From Prostheceraeus crozeri (lineage: Eukaryota > Platyhelminthes > Polycladida > Euryleptidae), in assembly GCA_907163375.1 (NCBI GenBank), contig CAJQUW010002202.1, positions 310,001-374,000 on the forward strand: a stretch of DNA of 64,000 nucleotides, given 5' to 3'. Positions 11,175-20,793 of this stretch are shown here, in pieces (position 1 is the first letter of the stretch; each line of letters opens with the position of its first letter). A program made the translations under genes and the position numbers. The notes under the pieces were generated by a model that saw only the letters and a list, made by a program, of their open reading frames with translations, did no database searches and was not told where the DNA came from.

Positions 11175-11576
11175 ATCTGGCGGCCTACCTCCAGGACGGC
11201 GACGTTCCCTCCCGTCCCATCATCATCCCGGCATCACCACCACCACCTGCAGCGGCCGACCTCCCTCTCCGTCAAGTCGGTGGAGAGATTGTTGGAGCAG
11301 GAGGAGCTAGAGATAGTGGGAGAGGAGAGGGAGATGGAAGTCGAAGAGAAGGACTTTCGATGCCAGCGGTGTGACAGGGTCTTCGCCTCAGCCTACAGTT
11401 TGAGACGTCACACCGCTGGCCATGCCTGCAGGGGAGGAAAGCGCCGACAGATCCCTCAACGGCCCAAGTGTGAAGGTTGTGGACGCACGTTCTACAACAG
11501 CACCAACTTGCGAGTCCACATCGAAGGCGGTTCCTGTGGCAGTGTGAGGCAACAACAACAGGTAGGAAGCATCCTT
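11175..11576 (+). CDS. C2H2 zinc-finger segment before the polymerase
   Basis: One frame across this segment contains two C2H2-type fingers: FRCQRCDRVFASAYSLRRH (C-x2-C-x12-H) and PKCEGCGRTFYNSTNLRVH. They are preceded by an acidic stretch (EEREMEVEEKD). A third finger of the same type opens the polymerase frame at about 11597-11670. The segment is exon-like and its connection to the neighbours is not resolved by eye. The fingers suggest nucleic-acid binding at the N-terminus of the polymerase. Confidence 0.55.
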
Positions 11577-14500
11577 CATCGCACGTCGGCTTTTCCTGTT
11601 CTTCGTGTCAGAAGACCTTTCCTACAGAGTTTGTTCTTTCTTCGCACACACTCTGTCACACTCATCCCACTGAGCTTTACACAGACAACAACGCCACTCT
11701 AAGGCTGAGCAAGTTTTCCCTTGAGAGGCTCGTTCGCGATTATGAGTTAGAAAGCTCTGAAGCTGTGCTAGACATTCATCCTTTCTTGATGAATAATATA
11801 GGCTTAATTCATCAAATGTTGGCGAGCTTAGATAGATTGTTACTTAAGGGCATGTTCTATCTCACTGGTCGTTTCAATAAGGTAGACAGTAGCACGGGAG
11901 AAGTAGAGTCCACTGTGACCATTAGGATAGCCTCCTGTGCTGCTGATCTCATAGTTGATGTAAACGAGTGGATAGAGAGACATGTGACCTATCTCGTCAG
12001 CAATTTAAATAAATTTAATGAAAGAGACAGCGGTCTGGTCTTTGATGGCATAGAGAAGGTAGTAGACATTAAAATTAATCTTTTAGAAAATTTACAAGGG
12101 AGCGGTTGTTTCACCCTCCCCAAAGCACTGGCTAGCAAAAAGGCTGTCATCAATGTAGAGTGTCAGTCCCAGTGTTTCAAGCATGCCGTCCTCTCCATTC
12201 TTCACTATAATGATATAGATAGGGATCGTCAAAGAATCAGCAAGTATTGTGAATGGGAGGATGAGCTTAAGTTTGACGGGTTAGATGTCAACACATTAGA
12301 TTTTAAAGGCATCGCCCAATTTGAAAAGCTCAACAATATTAAGATTGTCATCCATCTCTGGGAAAAAGGTCTAAAGGGCGTTAGGTATAACAACCGCCAA
12401 AGTAACTTCGACCGGGTTGTCAATCTCCTCCTAGTCTATAGCGACAACCACCCAGAATGGCATTATTGTGGCATTCCTAAAATTTATAGATTGTATCACC
12501 ACCAGCAAAGTTATGATAACAAACATTATTACTGTGATCACTGCACACGTCGCTTTAGGTCAAAACCATTTTTTGAAGAGCATTACGAGTGGTGCTCTCG
12601 GGGTAAACTTCAAATGGAAGTCATGCCCAAAGATAAATTTTATAGGTATGACGAAAACGGCAATGAGCTCAGTCCCATATGTACCATCTATGCGGACATT
12701 GAATGTTACATTGAACAAGAAGATCTAAGTCATGAGCCAGCAGCCATTGCCTGCTCTGAAGTTTGGCATCCATATTATAGGAATCAAAATAAGATGCATG
12801 TGTGGCAAGGCGAGGAGTGCGTTGAAAACTTCCTCAACTTTTTAGATAGGAAAGCCCGTTTTCATCAACGCTATGAAACGGAGCTAACTAGCAAACCTAT
12901 CTGCTTCACAGAAGCCGATAAACTGAAATTTGATAGGACCACGGAATGTCCCCGCTGCTGTTCATCCTTTGATGATCAGCAATATAAGAAAGTGAGGGAC
13001 CATTGCCATCTCAGTGGTAAATTTAGGTCTGCCTTATGCAGTAAATGCAATATGAAACTTAGACTCAAACGGCGAACGCTCCCCGTCATCTTTCATAACT
13101 TTAAATGTTATGATGCTCACATCATCATTCACCATGGATTCGGTAAAATGAAATCCTGGTCATCCAAAGTGATTGAACAAAGTAAGGAAAAATTTATGTG
13201 CATCACTGCTAAAGTCCAAGTCAATAAGACGAAGGAGGGGAAGCCTGTCTACTATGACATAAAGTTTCTAGACAGTTTCCAGTTTATGTCTTCTTCCTTA
13301 GCCGCGTTGGCTAATAATTTAGAAACACTTCCCCTCACTCAACATTTAAGGAAAGACTATCCCAACATAAGTGAAAGTCTCATGCGACGGAAAGGGGTGT
13401 TTTCTTATAGTTATTTTAGTTCAATGGATACATTGAAAGAAACATCCCTTCCGTGTATTGATAAATTCAAAAATGATTTGACGGGTGAGGACTGTTCGCT
13501 GGATGATTATAGGCATGCAGAGCAAGCATGGTTAGAATTTAGGTGCCGCACGTTTGGTGACTACATGCTTGCCTACTTAAAATTAGACGTCTATCTGTTG
13601 GCTGACGTATTTGAGACTTTTAGGAAAGTCACATTAGAACAAGACGCGTTAGACCCCGTTCATTTTGTTAGTCTGCCGGGTCAGTCCTATCAGTCAGCCT
13701 TCAAGATGACGAAAGAGAGCATTCATTTACTGCAAGATGCAGAAATGTACACGTTATTTGAACGTGGTATTAGGGGTGGCTTGACATTTGTTAACAAACA
13801 TGTTGTCAACAGCACCCAAGACGTAGGATCGACCACGCATTTAATGTACATAGACCAAAATAATTTGTATGGGAGTGCACTCTCCAAGCCTTTGCCACAG
13901 TCTGACTTCCAATGGGTGGAGCCCCATGACATTGAACACTTCTCCAATCCAGCACACATCATGGCACTGGGAGATGAGGCCGACATAGGTTATTTATTTG
14001 AAGTCGACCTCATCTATCCAGACTGCATTAAGAATAGGACCGTTGATTTTCCTCTCGCACCCGAATCTGGCATAGTCAGTCCAGATATGTTCTCTCCCTT
14101 TATGGAAGAACACAATAAGCAATATGAGGCGGAAAATGACTTAAAATATAAACCCACTGGGAAGTTGTTGCTCACCCAATTGAACAAGCAGCATTACATC
14201 GTGCACTATTCCATCCTCAAATTCTATCTAGGTATGGGGATGCAACTTGACAAAGTCCATCGCGCTATCCAGTTTAGGCAGAAGCCCTTTCTAAAACCGT
14301 ATATAGAATTTAATAGCAAGAAAGGGGCTGAATCCAAAAATCCTTTCGAAAAGGACTTCTTTAAATTTAAGAATAATGCCCTCTTTGGCAAAACCATGGA
14401 GGATGTAAGAAAGCGCATGGACTATCGCATCGTAACTGATCCGGAAACGAGTATCAAGTTATGTCGCTCGCCGTTGTTTTGCCACCATGATGTCATTTCC

Positions 14501-15199
14501 GAAGACATCACTGGTTTTAAAATGTTAAAATCTAAAGTAGAACTTTGTAAGCCCATTTATGTTGGTCAAGCTGTCTTGGATCACTCCAAGTTAGAAATGT
14601 ATAAGTTGTTTCACCACACTTTTAAGACATGTCCACTTCTCCAACGTATGGAATTAGTAGGAGGTGATACAGACAGCTTCTTCCTAGCTTTGACAACCAC
14701 GAGCCAAGTCAAGCAGGAAGACATTTTAAAATATTTAGCACCCAAGTTTGATAGTTCCAACTATCCCACTGACCATCCGCTTTACTCTACCTCAAATAAA
14801 GCGAAGCTTGGTTGCTTCAAGGATGAGTGTGCCGGCAAACAGATAGAGGAGATGATCTTGCTTCGCCCCAAGATGTACTCCATGAAGCTAAAATCCTCAG
14901 AGCTTTCTATAAAACGGGCGAAAGGCATCTCGAAGTCAATCATGAGAAAAATGACACATAGGGACTATCAAGATGCCTTAGATTCTCTTAAAATCAAAAA
15001 AGTAGAAATGACCATTTTAAAATCACAGTCGCATCAAGTCAGAACAACGACGTTTAGGAAACGAGGTCTCTCAGCTTGGGAAGACAAGCGATGCTGGATG
15101 ACTCCTAACCACTCATTACCACATGGCCATCCAGACACTCATCTACCTCCACCCAAGAGACAGAAACTTTCTCCTCCTCCGTCTGGCGATGTCGGATGA
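11477..15199 (+). CDS. Protein-primed family B DNA polymerase (DNA_pol_B_2 type)
   Basis: An open frame of 1240 codons; the biological start is probably upstream by splicing. Order of parts: a C2H2 finger (about residue 41), the domain shared with the three small paralogues (about 95-205), a conserved pre-polymerase domain (ECQSQCFKHAVLSILHY to HYCGIPKI) with another finger (YYCDHCTRRF), and exonuclease motif YADIE (405). A Cys/His cluster follows (RDHCHLSGKF, near 509), then exonuclease motif LKLDVYLLAD (700), palm motif A YIDQNNLYG (791), motif B FKNNALFGKT (965), motif C GDTDSFF (1064) and RPKMYSMKL (1133). This is the replicase of Polinton-type and related viruses. It looks whole. Confidence 0.93.
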   Translation: MWTHVLQQHQLASPHRRRFLWQCEATTTGRKHPSSHVGFSCSSCQKTFPTEFVLSSHTLCHTHPTELYTDNNATLRLSKFSLERLVRDYELESSEAVLDIHPFLMNNIGLIHQMLASLDRLLLKGMFYLTGRFNKVDSSTGEVESTVTIRIASCAADLIVDVNEWIERHVTYLVSNLNKFNERDSGLVFDGIEKVVDIKINLLENLQGSGCFTLPKALASKKAVINVECQSQCFKHAVLSILHYNDIDRDRQRISKYCEWEDELKFDGLDVNTLDFKGIAQFEKLNNIKIVIHLWEKGLKGVRYNNRQSNFDRVVNLLLVYSDNHPEWHYCGIPKIYRLYHHQQSYDNKHYYCDHCTRRFRSKPFFEEHYEWCSRGKLQMEVMPKDKFYRYDENGNELSPICTIYADIECYIEQEDLSHEPAAIACSEVWHPYYRNQNKMHVWQGEECVENFLNFLDRKARFHQRYETELTSKPICFTEADKLKFDRTTECPRCCSSFDDQQYKKVRDHCHLSGKFRSALCSKCNMKLRLKRRTLPVIFHNFKCYDAHIIIHHGFGKMKSWSSKVIEQSKEKFMCITAKVQVNKTKEGKPVYYDIKFLDSFQFMSSSLAALANNLETLPLTQHLRKDYPNISESLMRRKGVFSYSYFSSMDTLKETSLPCIDKFKNDLTGEDCSLDDYRHAEQAWLEFRCRTFGDYMLAYLKLDVYLLADVFETFRKVTLEQDALDPVHFVSLPGQSYQSAFKMTKESIHLLQDAEMYTLFERGIRGGLTFVNKHVVNSTQDVGSTTHLMYIDQNNLYGSALSKPLPQSDFQWVEPHDIEHFSNPAHIMALGDEADIGYLFEVDLIYPDCIKNRTVDFPLAPESGIVSPDMFSPFMEEHNKQYEAENDLKYKPTGKLLLTQLNKQHYIVHYSILKFYLGMGMQLDKVHRAIQFRQKPFLKPYIEFNSKKGAESKNPFEKDFFKFKNNALFGKTMEDVRKRMDYRIVTDPETSIKLCRSPLFCHHDVISEDITGFKMLKSKVELCKPIYVGQAVLDHSKLEMYKLFHHTFKTCPLLQRMELVGGDTDSFFLALTTTSQVKQEDILKYLAPKFDSSNYPTDHPLYSTSNKAKLGCFKDECAGKQIEEMILLRPKMYSMKLKSSELSIKRAKGISKSIMRKMTHRDYQDALDSLKIKKVEMTILKSQSHQVRTTTFRKRGLSAWEDKRCWMTPNHSLPHGHPDTHLPPPKRQKLSPPPSGDVG

Positions 15200-15576
15200 T
15201 GAATGCTTCCTCTCTGTTGTGGTTGATGTTTTGCTTTTTCGCTCCATGGCGTTTTCTATGGGGTGTTGTGAGTGAGTGCCTTGTAACATGCGTCCAACTC
15301 CTGATCACTTCATATCATGACTTACATATCAACTGGTTTTTCCTGACGTTGTTTTCTCCCTGTACATAAGTGACTTTGTTTTCTCCGGTGATGTGAGCCA
15401 TAAAAACTTTGTTTTCTGCTACCATCAGTATTAACTGCATGTGGCTGTGATGAAAATCGGTTGTGTTGATGAATAACATCATGTACATACTATGTTGTTT
15501 TCCTTTTGACATAAAGATGGGATTCTCACTCATTAGACAGAAGTAAAAGTTTTAATCATTTTGTAAGATGGGTAGG

Positions 15577-15830
15577 GTTAGAAATAAAGTTGTTGATTGT
15601 AAGTTAGAAATAAAGTTATCACCATGTCGCTGTTTGTAAGATAGGTGAAATATAAATGAAGTCATAACCATGTTAGAGTTTGTAAAGTTGACGTTTGTTA
15701 AGTTAGAAATAGAGTTGATGATTGTAAAGTTAGAAATAAAGTTATCACCATATCACTGTTTGTAAGATAGGTGAAATATAAATGAAGTCATAACCGAGTT
15801 AGAGTTTGTAAGTTAACATCCTCACCAACG
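15577..15830. repeat. Two tandem copies of a 125-bp unit
   Basis: GTTAGAAATA(A/G)AGTTG begins copies at 15577 and 15702. Each carries AAATAAAGTTATCACCAT and AGATAGGTGAAATATAA. Several AATAAA words inside could serve as polyadenylation signals for the polymerase unit. Confidence 0.8.
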
Positions 15831-15891
15831 CATGTGACATCATGACAATTTCTTCAGCTTAGGAAACATCAACCACTTTGCTGACTCAAGT

Positions 15892-16130
15892 CTATAAATA
15901 GCTCTGACTCATGAAGGGGTAAGGCGCCAGTCATACGAATCTAATCAGTCTTGTTCAACCTTTTCACCGACATGTGTGTGTGGGCGTATCATTCAACATC
16001 GATGGCGCCTCACGCCAGACAGCGTGACCTTTTCACCGACAAGTGTATGGATATCATTTCATGTCTATAAATAGCGCTGACTCATCATTAAGTGATGAAC
16101 CTTGTTGATGATCTTTTCACCGACACGTGT
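15892..16130 (+). promoter_or_regulatory. Paired plus-strand TATA boxes with a triple repeat and no gene
   Basis: CTATAAATA at 15892-15900 and CTATAAATAG at 16065-16074 are each followed by CTCTGACTC or CGCTGACTC. CTTTTCACCGACA(N)GTG occurs at 15960, 16029 and 16113. No plus-strand frame follows before the minus-strand gene ends at 16178, so a short non-coding transcript is possible. Confidence 0.5.
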
Positions 16131-16177
16131 GTGGACGATAGTTCATTGCAATGACTCATTCAAAACGCATCATGTGA

Positions 16178-16732
16178 TTAACACGATTCTATTAACTGTG
16201 ACTCATACAGATAACGCATTAAAGATTTAACAATGTCAGCTACTTCACTGATATCACGTAAACCAGTCATGATACAATGTCCGTTGTGAAACACTGCAAT
16301 ATGTACAGGATGCCACTTCCGAATCAAAGCAGCAGGAAAGAGTTCAGTTTCATAAAATATACAATGATTACTGGTTTTAATGTTGGCTAGATTCACTAAC
16401 ATCTTCAATTGAACAGACACTACTATATTATTCAATGTCAGGGACTGAGACGTATATGAGGCATGAGTGTTTGCATTTTCTTGACGACTTCGTAACACAT
16501 GGACTGCATCACGAAATGAGAAAGGTTTCCTAGGACTTGGATTTTGCCGCAGCGAAAGATTTGAAGATTTCGACCGTTGCTCATGCGAATGACCAACATT
16601 TGCGGACGACCGCGATGATAGACTGAATCGGGAAGATGGGTATGCAACTGTTCTAAATCGATGTCTCTTCTGAGATTCATTTCGCGCATGGCGTTGATGA
16701 TGCGGATGGAGAGCATGACTCACAAATGACAT
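16178..16732 (-). CDS. TBP-fold (TATA-binding-protein-like) protein
   Basis: 184 residues from an ATG at 16732, chosen because GTATAAAAGG (minus strand, 16760-16751) sits about 20 bases upstream. The frame stays open further upstream to 17074, so a longer product is possible. The N-terminal half is basic and Ser/His/Arg-rich. The C-terminal 85 residues match one TBP repeat in order: LNNIVVSVQL, then YETELFPAALIRKW, VFHNGHCIMTGLRD and a closing helix. Host TBP has two such repeats; here only one is clear. It may direct the element's own TATA promoters, which is an inference. Confidence 0.65.
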   Translation of the reverse strand: MSFVSHALHPHHQRHARNESQKRHRFRTVAYPSSRFSLSSRSSANVGHSHEQRSKSSNLSLRQNPSPRKPFSFRDAVHVLRSRQENANTHASYTSQSLTLNNIVVSVQLKMLVNLANIKTSNHCIFYETELFPAALIRKWHPVHIAVFHNGHCIMTGLRDISEVADIVKSLMRYLYESQLIESC

Positions 16733-17123
16733 GAGGGTTGAGTGAACTTCCCTTTTATACTTTTCCCATGAGGGTTTTGGAATCACGATGTAGCAGTGAT
16801 CATTATGTAGAATCATCTCTTGAATGCGAATAAATACAATGCCTTCTCCTAAACTAATCACACGACAAGATTTGGACATGACAGCACGATGCAACCTTCG
16901 TAGATGAAAGCGTTCTAGAGTTATCTGAAGTTGACGTTTCGTATCATGAAATGTAACACACTGACTTTTCCATGATACATGGAGCCATGCTGATAATTTC
17001 CACATGATTAAAACCTGAGTGAAGAAGGGTATGCCTAAGAAAGAAGGAGAGAGAGTCATGTTCATGTGTGGCATGGTGAGTGTACATTTTCTTTCTTGAC
17101 ACGGTGGCCGTTAGGCCGTGGTC

Positions 17124-17762
17124 TCATAAAGACCGATGGTGCGTTCTCAGTGTGCGTGGAGAGTGTTGCTGTAGTTGATCATCATCAACATGGACATCAT
17201 TTTTAAAGGTGATGGAGACAAGATAGGGATTCAACGTAAACAACCTTCCGCCCCTGCGCGGACCGATGTAGATGGTTTGAATTTTAATTTCGAAGGAGTA
17301 GAATCCTTTTCCCAAAATGGGGAGTGGTTTGCAATTGAGTAAGTCGAATTCGCTGCCCTCCTTTTCATGGATGATGAGACAGTGTCTATCCATATGCACA
17401 TACATGTGTCGTCTTTCCATGATGGGAACTTGTGGCCGCTTCCCATTGTGTCGAACAATTTCTTTGGGAATGGTGAGATTTTCTTTCAGGAATGTTTCAA
17501 GAGTATTGAATTGTAACCGTGTCCAATAGTCTAATGGCACACACACTGCCAGTCCATACTTTGTTGACATAACCTTTGGATAAGCCATCCGATGACTTGG
17601 AGTCTTTATGGTCACGGCTTCTCCATGATGAGTTATCTTTTGATTGAAAGCATTTTTACCAGATGCTAAAGTAAGGGAGTTCAGTGTACCCAGTGCGAGA
17701 GCAGAGGAGTTGATGGCTTCGAGCAACTGCATGGTTAGCGCAAGGACGGAAATGATTGCCAT
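17124..17762 (-). CDS. Unknown protein, first of a paralogous pair
   Basis: 212 residues from an ATG at 17762, chosen because GCTTATAAAA (minus strand, 17787-17778) lies about 16 bases upstream. The start is hydrophobic (MAIISVLALTMQLLEA). The C-terminal part, GKGFYSFEIKIQTIYIGPRR, closely parallels AGFYSFHIEVPAVYVGPHQ in the protein at 19483-20211, and VPLDYWTRLQFNTLE parallels IPIDNWLRQQLDILE. The shared layout, including the short hydrophobic start and a beta-rich core, indicates paralogues. I do not recognise the family. A virion or membrane-associated role is possible but unproven. Confidence 0.7.
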   Translation of the reverse strand: MAIISVLALTMQLLEAINSSALALGTLNSLTLASGKNAFNQKITHHGEAVTIKTPSHRMAYPKVMSTKYGLAVCVPLDYWTRLQFNTLETFLKENLTIPKEIVRHNGKRPQVPIMERRHMYVHMDRHCLIIHEKEGSEFDLLNCKPLPILGKGFYSFEIKIQTIYIGPRRGGRLFTLNPYLVSITFKNDVHVDDDQLQQHSPRTLRTHHRSL

Positions 17763-17935
17763 GAGCTCAGTCGTTCGTTTTATAAGCAGACCTAGCTCCA
17801 ATCACATGCGTTTCCCTTTTCACGTTTTCCCTGTCTTTGTTATGTGACAAAGAGTTATCGCACGTGAACTTTTGACTGCGTGGGTGGAAACTTTCCCTCT
17901 TACAAAGTCGTTCTAGTCCTCACAAAGACTTGAGT

Positions 17936-18111
17936 GACACGCCCCTTCTAGCGAACAAAGACGCATTCATTTATCTAGCAAAGAGCCTGATAGTAATGCA
18001 CAAAGCGCAATGACTCATGTTATGACACGCCCCTTCTAGCGAACAAAGACGCATTCATTTATCTAACAAAGAGCCTGATAGTAATGCACAAAGCGCAATG
18101 ACTCATGTTGC
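17936..18111. repeat. Two tandem copies of an 88-bp unit
   Basis: GACACGCCCCTTCTAGCGAA begins copies at 17936 and 18024, which are almost identical. They lie between the genes at 17124 and 18160 and are probably regulatory or a recent slippage product. Confidence 0.85.
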
Positions 18112-18159
18112 TCTATACACCATTACAAAATACTCAGTGAAAAGAAAACTTTATTGCAT

Positions 18160-18582
18160 CTACACAATGTGTCGAGCATCAAACAAAGTCGTGGATGTAA
18201 ACACACTCAGTTGAATCATGATATGTTTAACAACGTACGCATTTCCTTCCAACGTCTCTACTATTCTCTCCATAATTTTCCCCATATGACGACCATAAAA
18301 TTGATCACTAAGAGTAATCCATTCTGTGCAATAAGATCCAAAACGAAGTGGTTTTTGCAAATCTTTTAACTCTACATAAGCAACAAGTCTACCCTTTACA
18401 TCTTGAGGCTGTAAACTCTCCATCAATCTTTTGAAGAGAGGAAGGCCTTCTGTGAGCACTACTTTCATATCATTCATCTTCATTTTAAATGTAAGTTTCC
18501 AATCTTGTAAAAATCCATCGAATCCTTGTTGATCAAGTGTCAAATGACACATGTGGTTACTTAGTGTATGATGCGCCATCAT
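18160..18582 (-). CDS. Small protein, paralogue B of the polymerase N-terminal domain
   Basis: About 140 residues from the first plausible ATG (18582); the frame is open a little further upstream. It shares with the proteins at 9262 and 20794 a start of beta strands, then VKGRLVAYVELK, FGSYCTEWI, FYGRHMGKIMERIVETLE and a final IMIQLSVFT strand. An acceptor-like TTCATAG lies just upstream, so a 5' intron is possible. The same domain occurs in residues about 95-205 of the polymerase. Function unknown. Confidence 0.7.
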   Translation of the reverse strand: MMAHHTLSNHMCHLTLDQQGFDGFLQDWKLTFKMKMNDMKVVLTEGLPLFKRLMESLQPQDVKGRLVAYVELKDLQKPLRFGSYCTEWITLSDQFYGRHMGKIMERIVETLEGNAYVVKHIMIQLSVFTSTTLFDARHIV

Positions 18583-18811
18583 AAATGTTGTGACTATAGA
18601 TTTCACATTGCTTCAATGACTTCCACTATGAATAAAACAGAAATAACAATCATGTTACACTGTAAGTTTATTCAACACCAGACAAAATTCACAAGTACAG
18701 AATACACTTCATGAAAAGATCATTCACAAGGAGTAAAAACATGTTTTACATAGACCCATGCTGTTGACAATAATATAGATAATGTTCATAAACGTCATGG
18801 AGACTACAATG

Positions 18812-19310
18812 TCAGCGTGAAGAGAGTTTTGCAATGTAGGTAGCTTTATTTCTAGTATTACAATGGGATGGTGGTCTGTACAGGTGATGTCTCTCAACGA
18901 AACATATTGCCATGTCAAAAATCATTTCATCTCTAAACTTCTTTTGATCACAATGCATATGATAGTCTTGTCTTACACGATCTACCCAGCATGGTAAATA
19001 TAAATTATCAATGTGCAACTGAAGTGTTGCTGCTTCTCGTTCAGAATCATTTCCTAATATTTTAACAATATGAAAACCTGACAGCCACCGTTTGAAATCA
19101 CTTATCAAATACGTTTCATTTACAAATCCAATATGAATCAAAATAGAAGGATTAAGTCCATGCACATGATGACGTGACCATTCGTCTTTGTGTGGAGGAC
19201 AGTAGGCAAATCTATGATATACACTAACAACAGTTTGATCACTTTCTCTCATTGCAATAGCACTCAATTCCTGCATGGGCGTTCCCTCACTGTCTATGAA
19301 GATGACAACC
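18812..19310 (-). CDS. DEDD 3'-5' exonuclease-like protein
   Basis: The segment opens with VVIFIDSEGTPMQELSAIA, which fits the first acidic motif (D-x-E) of the DnaQ/DEDD fold. It is followed by VVSVYHRFAY, HVHGLNPSIL and KILGNDSEREAATLQL (an N-D-x(3)-E second motif), and IDNLYLPCWVDR as in a family of exonuclease-like proteins of invertebrate elements that I recall. A candidate splice acceptor (TTGTAG) lies directly before the first motif, so the true N-terminus is probably in an upstream exon. The role could be in replication or repair of element DNA. The catalytic assignment is by motif reading only. Confidence 0.55.
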
Positions 19311-19331
19311 TACAATATCAAAAAGACTTCA

Positions 19332-19511
19332 TTACAAAATAATACATTGAGCAGGAACTTTACAAGGATGTCCGTCCTTTACATAACAAAAGATACATAT
19401 AACATGATGACAATGTTTTATTTGAACATAACGCGCAAGGCCGCGTTTTCCACATTCACTACATACTAACTGATTACAATACTTAAGATTTTTCTTTGGT
19501 GGTAGCACCAT
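19332..19511 (-). CDS. RING-like zinc-binding segment
   Basis: About 59 residues from an ATG at 19511, overlapping the end of the next gene by some 30 bases. Cysteines and a histidine follow CSECGK, then IKHCHHVICIFC, then PCKVPAQC, compatible with a RING-type or other cross-brace zinc fold. It directly precedes the exonuclease-like segment and may be its first exon or a separate small protein. Ubiquitin-ligase activity is only a possibility. Confidence 0.5.
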   Translation of the reverse strand: MVLPPKKNLKYCNQLVCSECGKRGLARYVQIKHCHHVICIFCYVKDGHPCKVPAQCIIL

Positions 19512-20211
19512 CTTTCTTTGATGTGCGACGACGTTTAAGTTTAGTGACAGGTTCTTGACACTCTTTGACACAAGAATCAATGACTTTCTCAATGTGATCA
19601 AGTCCTGTTAACTCAGGTTGATGATGAATTTGAGCAATGCGCAAATTGAGAGAAATCAAATTACCGTCAGATTGATGAGGTCCCACATAAACAGCAGGCA
19701 CCTCAATATGAAAGGAATAAAAGCCGGCACCTAGCGCTGACAATTCTGTTTCAACTGACTGTTCAACTGTCACTCCTGAAGTGACTTTACAATACTTGCT
19801 TTGTAAAATATAGCAGCGAGTGCCGCGATACAATGGTTTATAATAAGAAGTTTTCTTTTCTGGCCACAACTGTAATAGTTCAGTAGGAATAAGAGCCTTT
19901 TGCCTCACAACGTCTTCTAAAATGTCAAGCTGCTGACGCAACCAATTATCAATAGGAATACTTAGGTTTTGACCGCAACGATTTACTTGCGTATCCACTT
20001 TTGGTAAGTATACAGCCGGCGTTTGAAGATAGAGTCGAACACCGTTGTAGCGCACTTGTTGTTTGTAGGTAGGATAGCCGTGAATTACCTTTTCAATTTT
20101 CGGATTCCATAGCTCGAGATGTTGAGGATTCAGTGATGCAGCAGTTGGAGTAGGATTCATGGCCATGGCAGTCTGTAACGAAAGAATACCACTAAGTACA
20201 TTCATGATCAT
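19483..20211 (-). CDS. Unknown protein, second of a paralogous pair
   Basis: 242 residues from an ATG at 20211, with a TATA-like TTATATG on the minus strand near 20249. It has a short hydrophobic start (MIMNVLSGILSLQTAM) and a central region with Tyr/Val-rich strands. The block AGFYSFHIEVPAVYVGPHQ is followed by SLNLRIAQIHHQ, both mirrored in the protein at 17124-17762. The C-terminus is basic (KLKRRRTSKKD). The family is not recognised. The duplicated arrangement inside one element suggests a structural pair, but that is inference. Confidence 0.72.
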   Translation of the reverse strand: MIMNVLSGILSLQTAMAMNPTPTAASLNPQHLELWNPKIEKVIHGYPTYKQQVRYNGVRLYLQTPAVYLPKVDTQVNRCGQNLSIPIDNWLRQQLDILEDVVRQKALIPTELLQLWPEKKTSYYKPLYRGTRCYILQSKYCKVTSGVTVEQSVETELSALGAGFYSFHIEVPAVYVGPHQSDGNLISLNLRIAQIHHQPELTGLDHIEKVIDSCVKECQEPVTKLKRRRTSKKDGATTKEKS

Positions 20212-20289
20212 CAGAGAAAAGAAAATTGTTAGCTTAGCAGTGACATATAAGACGGCCCTTAAGAGGACCTTTTGGGGCGTTCACAGGAT

Positions 20290-20520
20290 TTAAAGCTTAT
20301 CACCAAAGTCTAAGTCTTCGTCATCGTCCAGTAAATTAAATGTCTTGGGCTTAGGACCCGAATTGAGTTTCAATTCCCTAAAAGACTTAAAGGTAAAGCG
20401 TCTAGGTGGTGGAGGCGGTGGCGGTGATGGTTCAACAAAATAAGCTTGTACAATCATCGACCACACACTCTCCTGCGTCTCTCTTCTAAAATGCTGGTAA
20501 GGCTTAGGCCAGACAGTCAT
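20290..20520 (-). CDS. Small proline-rich, acidic-tailed protein
   Basis: 76 residues from an ATG at 20520. A run of prolines near the middle (EPSPPPPPPPRR) is followed by a basic patch and an acidic end (LLDDDEDLDFGDKL). A TATA box on the minus strand near 20650 could drive it through a short leader. The Pro-rich middle and acidic tail resemble small adaptor or activation motifs, but no family is recognised. Confidence 0.5.
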   Translation of the reverse strand: MTVWPKPYQHFRRETQESVWSMIVQAYFVEPSPPPPPPPRRFTFKSFRELKLNSGPKPKTFNLLDDDEDLDFGDKL

Positions 20521-20793
20521 GACACTCACTTATAAATTTGCAAACAGGATTGATCAGACAAAGTTGAGAGGGAAGAATGGCTTCAGCAAGTCACACACGC
20601 TTTCCAAGTCAAGAGAATGAAATGAAGAGAAAATAGGGAGACGTCTGCTTTTATAATCTCCTGCGAATCCTCATTTGACGCTATGTGAGCCAATCAGAGA
20701 CCTCCGTTTCTCCCCTGACTTCGTTGCGGCAGGGAAAAGGAGGCACGCGGACGTCGGACTCATGAATGCTTTTCCCAAATCTTGTAGTCAAAT

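Larger units (their letters stand above)
15200..16177. other. Intergenic region between the convergent gene blocks
   Basis: No convincing frame. It contains a 3' region with AATAAA words, a two-copy tandem repeat (15577-15830), two plus-strand TATA boxes and three copies of a short Ebox-like repeat, described separately. Confidence 0.6.
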
